This document shows, piece after piece, positions 1 to 7,117 of a stretch of DNA of 53,724 bases. The stretch is taken from positions 1 to 53,724 of the forward strand of contig CAZJUO010000002.1 in assembly GCA_964549245.1 (NCBI GenBank), written 5' to 3'. A program made the position numbers and the translations under genes. The stretch's first letter is position 1; each line of letters opens with the position of its first letter. The notes under the pieces are model-generated. The model had not been told where the DNA came from, did not search any database, and saw only the letters and a program-made list of their open reading frames with translations. Source of the stretch: CAZJUO01 sp964549245 (lineage in GTDB: Bacteria > Patescibacteriota > Patescibacteriia > UBA10025 > JAHIVO01).

Positions 1-243
1 CATGAGCAAACTTAGGTAGGGTAATACTTTTAAGCCGATGCTCCCTAAGTTAACGAACATTTGCACAAATGAATTCAGATCGCATGGCTTTTCGCCTGAT
101 CCTGTTTGCTGGCTGCCAAGACATTCGTCGGGGATGACGGTCCAGCCGCTTGGATAGTCGGCTGCTTGTGCCGGCAGGGGCAGTAACATAGCGATACTAG
201 CCGCAATCAGTAATAGTAATGGGGTTGCTTTGGCGGGGTTCAT
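1..243 (-). CDS. Pilin-like (TrbC/VirB2-type?) secreted protein, 3' end off the window
   Basis: Eighty-one codons are visible before the left edge. The N-terminus is a clear signal peptide (Lys near the start, a run of Leu/Ile/Ala, then a PAQA cleavage-like site near residue 27). After it come two cysteines in PDECLG and KPCDLNSF contexts and the start of a hydrophobic segment. CPR genomes commonly encode short proteins with a signal peptide, a Cys-containing stretch and two membrane segments that are annotated as TrbC/VirB2-like pilins, and this fits that pattern. The ATG overlaps the stop of the solute-binding protein gene by one base (TAATG), so the two are probably translationally coupled. 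The family call rests on pattern memory and only the N-terminal third is visible. Confidence 0.55.
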   Translation of the reverse strand, partial: MNPAKATPLLLLIAASIAMLLPLPAQAADYPSGWTVIPDECLGSQQTGSGEKPCDLNSFVQMFVNLGSIGLKVLPYLSLLM

Positions 244-1652
244 TATTGTGTAGAATATTCTAATTGAATTTTACGGGCGGTGGTTTTTACCAGGTCGCTT
301 GTATCGACCGTATGGGCGGTGGCATCAGTTATCATTTCGGCGAAGTACTCTTCGGCAGTTTCGGGCTTTAATCCGTGATACCAGCTTTGCGCGGTTAACG
401 CCTGGCGCGCAAAGGTGCTCTGATCTGGATTGCCGAGCTGTTCATTGAGTACTGATCGGAGTACGCTGGTTTGGTTTGAAGCCTCTAGGTAAGGTTTGAT
501 ACGATCTGGCTCGGAAGCAAACTGCAAAAAGTCCCAAGCTTCGTCAATTTTATTAGCGCTGGTCTGTTTGGCAACGGTATAGGTCCAGTAGTTGGCGAAA
601 TTTATTTCGTTTTCTGGATTTACCTGTGGAACAGGAGCAATAGCGTAGCGCAATCCCTGGCTTTTGGCTTGGATTTCTGATTCTTGGTATTTATAGCCGA
701 AGAAAAAGGTAAGGTTTCCATCAGCGAAAAAATCAAGCGCATTGGGCATATTGCTATTCCAGGTATAAACGGATTTTACGGGCCAGGAAAAGTCCGTAAA
801 GAAACGCAATGCCTCGACGCCAGGATAATATTCGCTGTCTGCGGCAGAAGCTTTGTCAAAGGCAACCGTGTCTCCCGAAACCATGGTGGCGCCGTTCTGC
901 ATCATCAGCAGGGAAACGATATCATGCGCTCGAGGAACATTTTTATAGGCACCAAGGGCGGTAGCGGCCCGCAAAACATTATCCTGCCCGTCAACTACAG
1001 CGATATTCGCTACAGTAGTGGCAAAATCAGCCCAGGTTGAGGGGGGTTGGGCCAGGTGGGCTTGGTCGAGCAGATCCTTGTTGTAGTACAAAACGAGCGT
1101 GTCGACTCCGAATGGCAGGGCGTAAACCGATTCATCAAAGACAACGTCGTCGTATACTACGTCGATATAGTCACGACTGATATCGTTTGGGGTAAGGCCC
1201 GGTTCAGTGATATTTTTAAATTTAGTTTCAGTTTTAAATAAAATCTTCTCGGTACGGAAGTAGGTTACCGTTGTATTGGCCGGCATAGGCGTGATATAGC
1301 CCTTGTGTTTGAATTTGTTGATCCAAGAATTTGGTAGGGCATAAATATCGGGCCCGGCATTGGGTTGTTGTGCCCATCCCTCAACCAGCAGGCGCTCATA
1401 TTCTTCGTAACGTTTTTTTGCATAGTTTATCGTTACGTAAGGGTGTGACCGTTCATAGGCGTCAATGATGCCCTGCCAATCTGTTGTTTCGTCCCAAACA
1501 CCCCACATGGTTAGGGTGATTTTTTGGGGCGGACTTTCTTTTGGACTGACTAGAATGAAGAGTACAATAACGAAAATTAAAACAATGCAACCCAAAATTA
1601 TTATGATAAAGAATTTGGAAAGTCCCTGTTGTGAAGGCCAAGGAAATAACAT
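243..1652 (-). CDS. Family 1 extracellular solute-binding protein, membrane-anchored
   Basis: A 469-residue protein of the sugar ABC transporter substrate-binding type. One N-terminal membrane segment (about residues 13-35) replaces the usual lipoprotein signal. The mature part begins with the typical beta strand ITLTMWGVWDE and continues with family features: a WQGIIDAYERSHP segment, DIYALPNSW, and ALPFGVDTLVLYYNKDLL, where the ligand cleft normally forms. It should bind a sugar or oligosaccharide outside the membrane. No permease or ATPase gene for such an importer lies in the window. It follows galU by 4 bp and is coupled to the pilin-like gene downstream, so it may act in surface binding rather than in a classical importer. 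Confidence 0.85.
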   Translation of the reverse strand: MLFPWPSQQGLSKFFIIIILGCIVLIFVIVLFILVSPKESPPQKITLTMWGVWDETTDWQGIIDAYERSHPYVTINYAKKRYEEYERLLVEGWAQQPNAGPDIYALPNSWINKFKHKGYITPMPANTTVTYFRTEKILFKTETKFKNITEPGLTPNDISRDYIDVVYDDVVFDESVYALPFGVDTLVLYYNKDLLDQAHLAQPPSTWADFATTVANIAVVDGQDNVLRAATALGAYKNVPRAHDIVSLLMMQNGATMVSGDTVAFDKASAADSEYYPGVEALRFFTDFSWPVKSVYTWNSNMPNALDFFADGNLTFFFGYKYQESEIQAKSQGLRYAIAPVPQVNPENEINFANYWTYTVAKQTSANKIDEAWDFLQFASEPDRIKPYLEASNQTSVLRSVLNEQLGNPDQSTFARQALTAQSWYHGLKPETAEEYFAEMITDATAHTVDTSDLVKTTARKIQLEYSTQ

Positions 1653-1656
1653 GTAT

Positions 1657-2532
1657 TTAGAGTGAAAGATTTTTTAAATAAGCGCGCAAATCTTTTCCCA
1701 GATCATCCCGCTGAAGCGCGAATTCGATATTGGCCTTGAGGTACTCAAGCTTGTTGCCGGTATCGTAATATTTGCTATTTTTTATTTCACAGGCATAAAC
1801 CGGTTCTTGCTTCATGAGCTCTAGTATAGCGTCGACAAGCCACAGTTCACCGTCTTTGCCGGGCTTGATATTATTTAAGCAGCGAATGGCCGCGGGCGTC
1901 ATGATGTAGGCCCCGTGGGTAGCGAGGGTAGAAGGGGCTTCTTCGGGTTTTGGCTTTTCTACCAAGGACAGGATTTGATAGACGTTATCTTTAATGTTTT
2001 TAATTTCCGCAATGCCGTAGCGCGAAACATCTTCTCGAGCTACCGAAACGGCACTGATGACGGAATGGCCGTATGTTTCATAGACCTCTATCATTTGCTG
2101 CAGGCGAGGCGGATGGCTGTCAAAAAATTCATCTCCCCACAATACCGCAAAAGGCTCATTGTCATCCAGGAGATGTTGAGCTGATAATACGGGCGTGGCG
2201 TTGCCGTAGGGCCCCTTTTGCCGTACATAGACAAAGTTGGCCATGGTGGCGATTTTTTTTATTTCTTCCAGCTTTTCCAGTTTTCCGCTTTCTTCCAATT
2301 GGCGTTCAAGTTCTGCCGAGTGGTCAAAATGGTCTTCCAGCGATCGTTTTTGCCAGCTGGTTACTATGATAATGTCTTCAATGCCGGAATTAACCGCTTC
2401 TTCAACGACATATTGAATAACGGGTTTATCGACAATAGGCAGCATTTCTTTGGGTTGCGCCTTGGTGACTGGCAGAAAGCGCGTGCCAAAGCCAGCGGCG
2501 GGGATAATTACTTTTTTTATTTTTTTTTGCAT
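1657..2532 (-). CDS. galU: UTP--glucose-1-phosphate uridylyltransferase
   Basis: Makes UDP-glucose from UTP and glucose-1-phosphate in the cytoplasm, a precursor for surface glycans. The 291-residue length is normal for bacterial GalU. The nucleotide-binding signature PAAGFGTRFLP is at residues 11-21, followed by KAQPKEMLPIVDKP with the conserved Lys. The LWGDEFFD metal-binding Asp segment and the LVEKPKPEEAPS segment follow, both typical of GalU. No ribosome binding site is visible before the ATG, which is common on this strand of the window. It lies 62 bp after capA and 4 bp before the solute-binding protein gene, within an envelope cluster that also holds murB. Confidence 0.95.
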   Translation of the reverse strand: MQKKIKKVIIPAAGFGTRFLPVTKAQPKEMLPIVDKPVIQYVVEEAVNSGIEDIIIVTSWQKRSLEDHFDHSAELERQLEESGKLEKLEEIKKIATMANFVYVRQKGPYGNATPVLSAQHLLDDNEPFAVLWGDEFFDSHPPRLQQMIEVYETYGHSVISAVSVAREDVSRYGIAEIKNIKDNVYQILSLVEKPKPEEAPSTLATHGAYIMTPAAIRCLNNIKPGKDGELWLVDAILELMKQEPVYACEIKNSKYYDTGNKLEYLKANIEFALQRDDLGKDLRAYLKNLSL

Positions 2533-2594
2533 AGGCCAGAAAATATGCTTCAGATGTACTTTATTATATCATAAATCGGACAAAAAGTGAAGCC

Positions 2595-3632
2595 CTAAAA
2601 GCTTTGTTTGGTGGGCAGGGTATTTATTTCTGGCACCAGGCGCGGTTGCGCATACTCAAAAATTTTAATTGGAATAAGGGCAATATCAGTAACATCCCTA
2701 TTCGTAAAGGTAATTTTGGCAATGACGCCTTCACGAGTCGGCTCGGACCACATTTGGTCAAAGACAAAATTACCTAAACTGTAAAAAATATATCCGTGTT
2801 TATATTGTTCATAGGGTTGAAGCACGTGAGGATGGTGGCCGAGAACCAGTGTGGCGCCATGATCGATGGCAGTGTGGGCAAAGGTGATTTGCTCCTGGCT
2901 GGGTTGGTGACTATATTCAATGCCAGCATGCATGGAGACGACAATTATATCAACTTTGTTTTGGAGCTTTTCAATATCACGTATAAGCTTGTCGGTATCC
3001 ATAAAATAAACACCGCTTCGTTGATCGGTGGCTTGGTAGGCGCCAGGGGTAAAACCGCTTTGTGTGTAAGCCAGAAAGCCAAAGGTGGTCTTGTTGACCG
3101 TAAGTATGGCCGGTTGTGCTGCCTTATCCAAATTCATGCCCGCTCCGGTATGGGCAATGCCAGCCTGGTTTAAGGCTGTGATGGTAGTCTGTATGCCTTC
3201 AGCGCCCTGGTTGTTGAGGTGGTTATTAGCAAGTGACAGTATTGAAAAACCCGCGTATTGCAAACCAGTGACCGCTGTTGGGTCAGCGCGGAAGCTCATG
3301 CCGTATGGTTCGACCACAGCGCCTTTGATCAGGGGCGTTTCCAAGTTTCCAAAAACGATATCACCCTGTCTAGTATTGTCTGCCGTTTCCCTGAATGGAT
3401 AGAGCCAGTCGTTATGATTTATCATTTTCTGTTCCACGGTGCGGGCCAGCATGATATCGCCCACAGCAATCAGGGTGGTGGTTTTTGTTTGTGGTACGGC
3501 TATTTGGTAATCAGCTACCAACGGCCACGGAGCGGTGATGGCAATAATAAAAATGGTTATTGCGACAACACTAAACAAACCCACCAGCAGCCACCCAAGG
3601 AATGTATTTTTATTGAAGAGAAAGTTAGACAT
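2595..3632 (-). CDS. CapA/PgsA-family metallophosphatase-like protein
   Basis: A 345-residue protein of the CapA (poly-gamma-glutamate synthesis PgsA) family, which has a calcineurin-like phosphoesterase fold. An N-terminal membrane segment (about residues 13-34) anchors the catalytic domain outside. Family motifs are present in order: AVGDIMLAR, GNLETPLI, LSLANNHLNNQG, SMHAGIEY and LGHHPHVLQP. The His/Asp/Asn residues in these are the expected metal ligands. Polyglutamate synthases (CapB/CapC) are not nearby, so polyglutamate synthesis cannot be claimed. In CPR genomes such proteins are usually solitary and of unknown substrate. It starts 3 bp after the murB stop and shares an operon with murB and galU. 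Confidence 0.88.
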   Translation of the reverse strand: MSNFLFNKNTFLGWLLVGLFSVVAITIFIIAITAPWPLVADYQIAVPQTKTTTLIAVGDIMLARTVEQKMINHNDWLYPFRETADNTRQGDIVFGNLETPLIKGAVVEPYGMSFRADPTAVTGLQYAGFSILSLANNHLNNQGAEGIQTTITALNQAGIAHTGAGMNLDKAAQPAILTVNKTTFGFLAYTQSGFTPGAYQATDQRSGVYFMDTDKLIRDIEKLQNKVDIIVVSMHAGIEYSHQPSQEQITFAHTAIDHGATLVLGHHPHVLQPYEQYKHGYIFYSLGNFVFDQMWSEPTREGVIAKITFTNRDVTDIALIPIKIFEYAQPRLVPEINTLPTKQSF

Positions 3633-3635
3633 TGC

Positions 3636-4571
3636 TTACGTATCAAAGCCTAGTAATTGTATTTCAGTTTGCAGATCAATGGAAAATTGTTGCCTGACCT
3701 TATCGTGGCATAATTGCAGCAATTGGTAAGCTTGGCCGGCCGTACCGTGGCCGAGGTTTATAAAGTAGTTAGGATGCATCGCGCTGGTAGTTATCTCGCC
3801 AATAGCAGCGTTTCGCAAACCCGCCTTATCGATCAGCCAGCCGGCGGGTATTCTGCCCCCACGGCTTTTTGTTTGAGCTTCTTTTTCAAAAACATTCCGC
3901 AGTCGCTCGTCGCTGGCGACGGGATTAATAAACATCGAGCCAGCGCTTTTGATATTTTGAATCTGTTTTTTGTTGCGCTTGTTGACGGTGGCTTCTATGC
4001 GCTGTTGTATTTTTTTTGGCTCATCGTTGGATAAAGCTAGGTGCCCTTGGAGTATCAGCCATTCAGGATGGTGCTTAAAAAAGCTGCCACGATAGCCGTA
4101 CTGGCAATCTTGCTTAGAAAACGTTTTGTATTGCTTAGTGGTAGCGTTGAAAGCGGCAACTTCCTGCAGGCAGTCTTTTATTTCAGTGCCAAAAGCCCCA
4201 GCATTGCCTCGTATGGCGCCGCCCATAGTACCGGGGATACCCGCCAAAGACTCAAGACCACTTAGTGCGTTTTGTTGCGCCATGGCAATAACATCAGCCA
4301 GGGCGGCGCCAGCATCCGCAATGAGAGTGTTTTTTTGAACCTGAATACCGCTGGCAGCCAGTTTAATAACCAAGCCGTTATAGCCCTGGTCGGCTACTAA
4401 AATATTGCTGCCCCCGCCAAGCAAAAAATACGGCACGCTGTGCTGGTTGGCCCAGTTTATCGCCTGTTCGAGATCCGCGCGATCCTTGGCCTCATAAAAA
4501 TATTTAGCCGGTCCGCCCAAATAAAAGGTAGTTTTGGGAGCCAAGGGGATATTGTTTGTAATCGGTAGCAT
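3636..4571 (-). CDS. murB: UDP-N-acetylenolpyruvoylglucosamine reductase
   Basis: Catalyses the NADPH-dependent reduction of UDP-GlcNAc-enolpyruvate to UDP-MurNAc in peptidoglycan synthesis, using FAD. The 311-residue protein has the FAD-binding LLGGGSNILVAD (about 50-61) and GIPGTMGGAIRGNAGA (about 111-126). It also has the substrate loop YGYRGSFFK (158-166), the catalytic-Ser motif GSMFINP (211-217), HPNYFINLGHGTA (266-278) and a late Glu in QTEIQLLG. All key positions look intact. The start follows the small membrane protein by 9 bp, and murB leads the envelope genes capA and galU. No other mur gene lies in the window. Confidence 0.95.
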   Translation of the reverse strand: MLPITNNIPLAPKTTFYLGGPAKYFYEAKDRADLEQAINWANQHSVPYFLLGGGSNILVADQGYNGLVIKLAASGIQVQKNTLIADAGAALADVIAMAQQNALSGLESLAGIPGTMGGAIRGNAGAFGTEIKDCLQEVAAFNATTKQYKTFSKQDCQYGYRGSFFKHHPEWLILQGHLALSNDEPKKIQQRIEATVNKRNKKQIQNIKSAGSMFINPVASDERLRNVFEKEAQTKSRGGRIPAGWLIDKAGLRNAAIGEITTSAMHPNYFINLGHGTAGQAYQLLQLCHDKVRQQFSIDLQTEIQLLGFDT

Positions 4572-4580
4572 GATTGTATT

Positions 4581-4976
4581 TTATGAAAGCGGCAGAATAA
4601 AGTCCAGCACTATCCCGGTTATCAGGGCCAATCCAGAGAGGACAAAAATAAAAATATAATTCCACTTCTCTTTGGAGGTACGCAGGGTTCTAAAAATGTA
4701 TTGCATGGCCTGGCGGTCATTTTTTTCCAGGGGCAGTGATTCTACTTTAGCCAGCAGTTGGTGCTCGGTGATAATCTTGGCGCGTTTTTCTGAAATCTGG
4801 AAACGGTGAATAAAGTAGATGATAAAACCAACTGTACCGACGTACCAGGCGATTTGCACCCAGAGCGGACTGTAAAAATTGAGAACCACGATTACGCGGT
4901 AGGCAAAGGTGGCAATAATGCCAGACCAGAAAAAGAAGAGGCGAAGCATTGGTGAGTGTGCTTTGGTTTGTTCCAT
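4581..4976 (-). CDS. Small membrane protein of unknown function, first gene of the murB cluster
   Basis: A 131-residue protein with three or four hydrophobic segments: about residues 10-28, 38-54, and a long C-terminal one near 108-129. A charged middle part (ISEKRAKIITEHQLLAKVESLPLEKNDRQAMQYIFRT, split here by description only) is likely cytoplasmic. I do not recognise a named family. It is the first gene of the minus-strand cluster with murB, capA and galU. A TATACT -10 box lies 5 nt upstream of its ATG, so its mRNA is probably leaderless. Confidence 0.7.
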   Translation of the reverse strand: MEQTKAHSPMLRLFFFWSGIIATFAYRVIVVLNFYSPLWVQIAWYVGTVGFIIYFIHRFQISEKRAKIITEHQLLAKVESLPLEKNDRQAMQYIFRTLRTSKEKWNYIFIFVLSGLALITGIVLDFILPLS

Positions 4977-4981
4977 AGAAA

Positions 4982-4987
4982 AGTATA
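4982..4987 (-). promoter_or_regulatory. -10 box for a leaderless start
   Basis: TATACT on the minus strand ends 5 nt before the ATG at 4976. With transcription starting 6-8 nt after the box, the mRNA would begin at or next to the start codon. No good -35 sequence is seen at the right distance, so support is moderate. Confidence 0.4.
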
Positions 4988-5058
4988 TTAGTTGGTTATT
5001 TGCTACTGTATATTATTCCCCAATTTGTTTAATTGGGCAAACCGGGCAATTGGTAATA

Positions 5059-5087
5059 TTGACTTTTCTGACCATATGTAATAAGGT
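5059..5087 (+). promoter_or_regulatory. Promoter of the IMPase-like gene
   Basis: TTGACT (-35) is followed after 17 bp by TAAGGT (-10). The 5' leader of about 55 nt ends in a strong AAGGAGG site before the ATG at 5151. The -10 is weak but resembles the TAARCT boxes seen elsewhere in this window. Confidence 0.4.
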
Positions 5088-5150
5088 ATATGCGGCTCTT
5101 TTTATATTAGAAATACAGATAATGCATAATAAACATCCAAGGAGGACAGA

Positions 5151-6323
5151 ATGCAAGGCATTGAAAAAGAATATGCCACCGTATGCATACGTGCGGTAAT
5201 CAGCGCATATCGCGCTTTATTTGAAGCAACAGCCGCTGAAGCTTTGAGCTTTACCGGACAGAGCGGGCGATATGGCAAAAGAGACACCATTGGCTTTGAT
5301 GCCATACCTGAAATAATTATTGCGGATCGGCTTAAAGCTTTTGATCGGCACAGCATTTTGATCACTGAAGAGCTGGATGAGGCGGCCAAGAAACGCTGGC
5401 CCACCGATTCTGATCCGGTTCGACAGCCGCTAATGTTTTTTTCTGATCCGGTTGACCGATCAAAACAATTACGCCGGCTTATCGAAGGTTTATCAAAAGA
5501 CAAGCCGCTCCAACGGCTAGGAACATTGATGGGCCGAAAGAAGTGTATAGGTCTATGGGAAGAAATGTTTGAACCTCCCGCGGCCATTACCGGCGCTACT
5601 ACGTCCATTACCTGTGTTCGAAAGGGCGGCGTGATTTTCTCTGTCGTACTGAATCTGATTTCCCAGACGATATTTCTCGCCTCCGGTGATGGAATTTTCC
5701 GCATGAAATTACCTGCCTTTACCAATGAGAAGCTTGACCAGATCGATTTTGACTACATTATAAAACATGGTCGGTCATTGAACTTTCCATTGGCCAAAGA
5801 TACCTGTTTTAGCCCCGGTGATTATAAACGTTTTGTAACTTTTTTGGGCAAATCCGGGTATAAAGAGTGTTTCAATGATAGCATGATATTTGTCACCGAG
5901 CCTGACGATTATCTGCATCATACTGAACCGGGAGGACCGGCGCGAATACTGTATTTATCCGAACTGCAAAAAGGCTACGGGTCCATTGGTTTTATTCTCG
6001 CCAATGGCGAAAAGATCGGGGAATGGATACACTGGCTGGCTTTTGTAAAATTCTGCCGTAAGCAAGGCGGCCAGAAGCTTCGGGTTTTTGAAATTTTCAT
6101 TGAGCGGCCATGGACCAAAGAAGGCATTCTTATGTCAACCTCGCCCGCCTACAGCATTTTTTGCGAGGATGAACGAGGTGTTTACCTTGACGTCAGCCGT
6201 TTGAGAAATTTCAATAAGCCCAGCAAATTCCGCTCCATGCTGGTAGTTACTACCTCGGATAATGAGCGGATTATCCACGTCATGAAGCAGCACGGCTATC
6301 GGGAAATTCACTTTATTAAATGA
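5151..6323 (+). CDS. Divergent inositol monophosphatase/FBPase-superfamily protein
   Basis: A 390-residue cytoplasmic protein. Its first half follows the inositol-monophosphatase pattern: an Asp/Ile-rich helix DAIPEIIIADRL (about 50-61), ILITEELDEA (about 69-78) with the metal-ligand Glu pair, and SDPVDRSK (98-105) in place of the usual DP[IL]DGT. GATTSITCVRKGGVIFSVV fits the central beta strands. The final WDxxAG-type motif is not apparent, so the substrate cannot be predicted. The C-terminal half (200-390) is not recognised. The start is fixed by an AAGGAGG site 8 nt upstream. It stands alone, with its own promoter and a strong terminator. Confidence 0.6.
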   Translation: MQGIEKEYATVCIRAVISAYRALFEATAAEALSFTGQSGRYGKRDTIGFDAIPEIIIADRLKAFDRHSILITEELDEAAKKRWPTDSDPVRQPLMFFSDPVDRSKQLRRLIEGLSKDKPLQRLGTLMGRKKCIGLWEEMFEPPAAITGATTSITCVRKGGVIFSVVLNLISQTIFLASGDGIFRMKLPAFTNEKLDQIDFDYIIKHGRSLNFPLAKDTCFSPGDYKRFVTFLGKSGYKECFNDSMIFVTEPDDYLHHTEPGGPARILYLSELQKGYGSIGFILANGEKIGEWIHWLAFVKFCRKQGGQKLRVFEIFIERPWTKEGILMSTSPAYSIFCEDERGVYLDVSRLRNFNKPSKFRSMLVVTTSDNERIIHVMKQHGYREIHFIK

Positions 6324-6328
6324 GTACA

Positions 6329-6362
6329 CACTCCTCATCTGTCAGCAGATGGGGAGTTTTTT
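6329..6362 (+). terminator. Rho-independent terminator after the IMPase-like gene
   Basis: The stem ACTCC-CATCTG/CAGATG-GGAGT with a TCAG loop (6330-6357) is followed by a run of T. The T run merges into the TTGACA box of the next promoter. Confidence 0.85.
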
Positions 6363-6389
6363 GACATCTTGGGCCAAACGCGATATATA
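6361..6389 (+). promoter_or_regulatory. Promoter of the DEDD exonuclease gene, probably leaderless
   Basis: TTGACA (6361-6366), a 17-bp spacer and TATATA (6384-6389). Only 7 nt separate the -10 from the first ATG at 6397, which predicts an mRNA that starts at the start codon. The -35 overlaps the T-tract of the upstream terminator. Confidence 0.7.
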
Positions 6390-6396
6390 TACAGGC

Positions 6397-6975
6397 ATGA
6401 TGAATAAAATAGTCCTGGACATTGAGACAAAAAATTCTTTTTCAGAAGCGGAGAGCAGGGAGGCTACGGCGCTGGATATATCCTTGTTGGTTATTTATGA
6501 GTATGCTACTGATACGTATCATAGTTATACGGAAAAAGAATTTAAAAAGTTATGGCCGCTTTTAGAGCGAACGGATTTGATAATTGGCTATAATTCAGAT
6601 TATTTCGATATCCCCCTGCTCAATAAATATTATCCGGGCGACCTCCAGCAGATACCCAGCCTTGATTTACTGGCCGAAATATATAAAACATTGGGCCGCC
6701 GCGTTTCTCTTGATATGGTGGCTTCCGGAACCCTCGGTGCCAAAAAAATCGGCAAAGGGTTGGAGGCCATACGCTGGTGGCGGGATGGCGAGATAGACAA
6801 AGTGCGCCGCTACTGCCAGGAAGACGTGCGCTTAACCAAAGAATTGTATGAGTACGCGCTGGCTAACAATAAGCTGCGCTTCAAATTGGTAAATGATATT
6901 GTTGACGTACCGCTGGATACGAAAGATTGGGAAAAACGCGGCCGATCGGCTTTGAATTACACACTGCCTATTTAG
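6397..6975 (+). CDS. DEDD-family 3'-5' exonuclease-like protein (RNase H fold)
   Basis: About 192 residues with the DnaQ/YprB-like arrangement. DIETK, just after the start, is the Exo I motif (Asp-x-Glu). GYNSDYFDIPLL, in the middle, is Exo II. YCQEDVRLTKELY, near the C-terminus, is Exo III, with Tyr and Asp in the DEDDy spacing. It should cleave DNA or RNA 3' ends using two metal ions. A similar stand-alone domain is common in CPR genomes, where its substrate is unknown. The start is either ATG at 6397 or the next codon at 6400, and no Shine-Dalgarno is present. The upstream in-frame ATG at 6349 lies before the promoter and is rejected. Confidence 0.75.
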   Translation: MMNKIVLDIETKNSFSEAESREATALDISLLVIYEYATDTYHSYTEKEFKKLWPLLERTDLIIGYNSDYFDIPLLNKYYPGDLQQIPSLDLLAEIYKTLGRRVSLDMVASGTLGAKKIGKGLEAIRWWRDGEIDKVRRYCQEDVRLTKELYEYALANNKLRFKLVNDIVDVPLDTKDWEKRGRSALNYTLPI

Positions 6976-7029
6976 GTTGGTGGGACGGAAGCACAATAAA
7001 AAATCCACGAATTCATTTGTTTGGGGATT

Positions 7030-7049
7030 ACCGCTATTAGGCGGTTTTT
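7030..7049 (+). terminator. Short terminator after the exonuclease gene
   Basis: ACCGC/GCGGT stem with a TATTAG loop followed by five T. The stem is only 5 bp, so efficiency may be low. Confidence 0.5.
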
Positions 7050-7065
7050 AAATTGGAAGGACAGA

Positions 7066-7110
7066 ATGGCTGCTGGTAAAAAGCATCAAGGTATTTGCCA
7101 TCAGAGGTAA
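7066..7110 (+). other. Possible 14-codon peptide with a ribosome binding site
   Basis: GGAAGGACAGAATG resembles the initiation region of the gene at 5151. It opens a frame of 14 codons ending in TAA, beginning Met-Ala-Ala-Gly-Lys-Lys-His. It could be a short expressed peptide or a remnant. Length gives no statistical support. Confidence 0.15.
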
Positions 7111-7117
7111 ATAGTTT

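Noticed and set aside
5102..5725. 207-codon minus-strand frame opposite the IMPase-like gene
   Set aside because: It is antisense to a gene with recognisable motifs, a ribosome binding site and a promoter. Its product has no motif.
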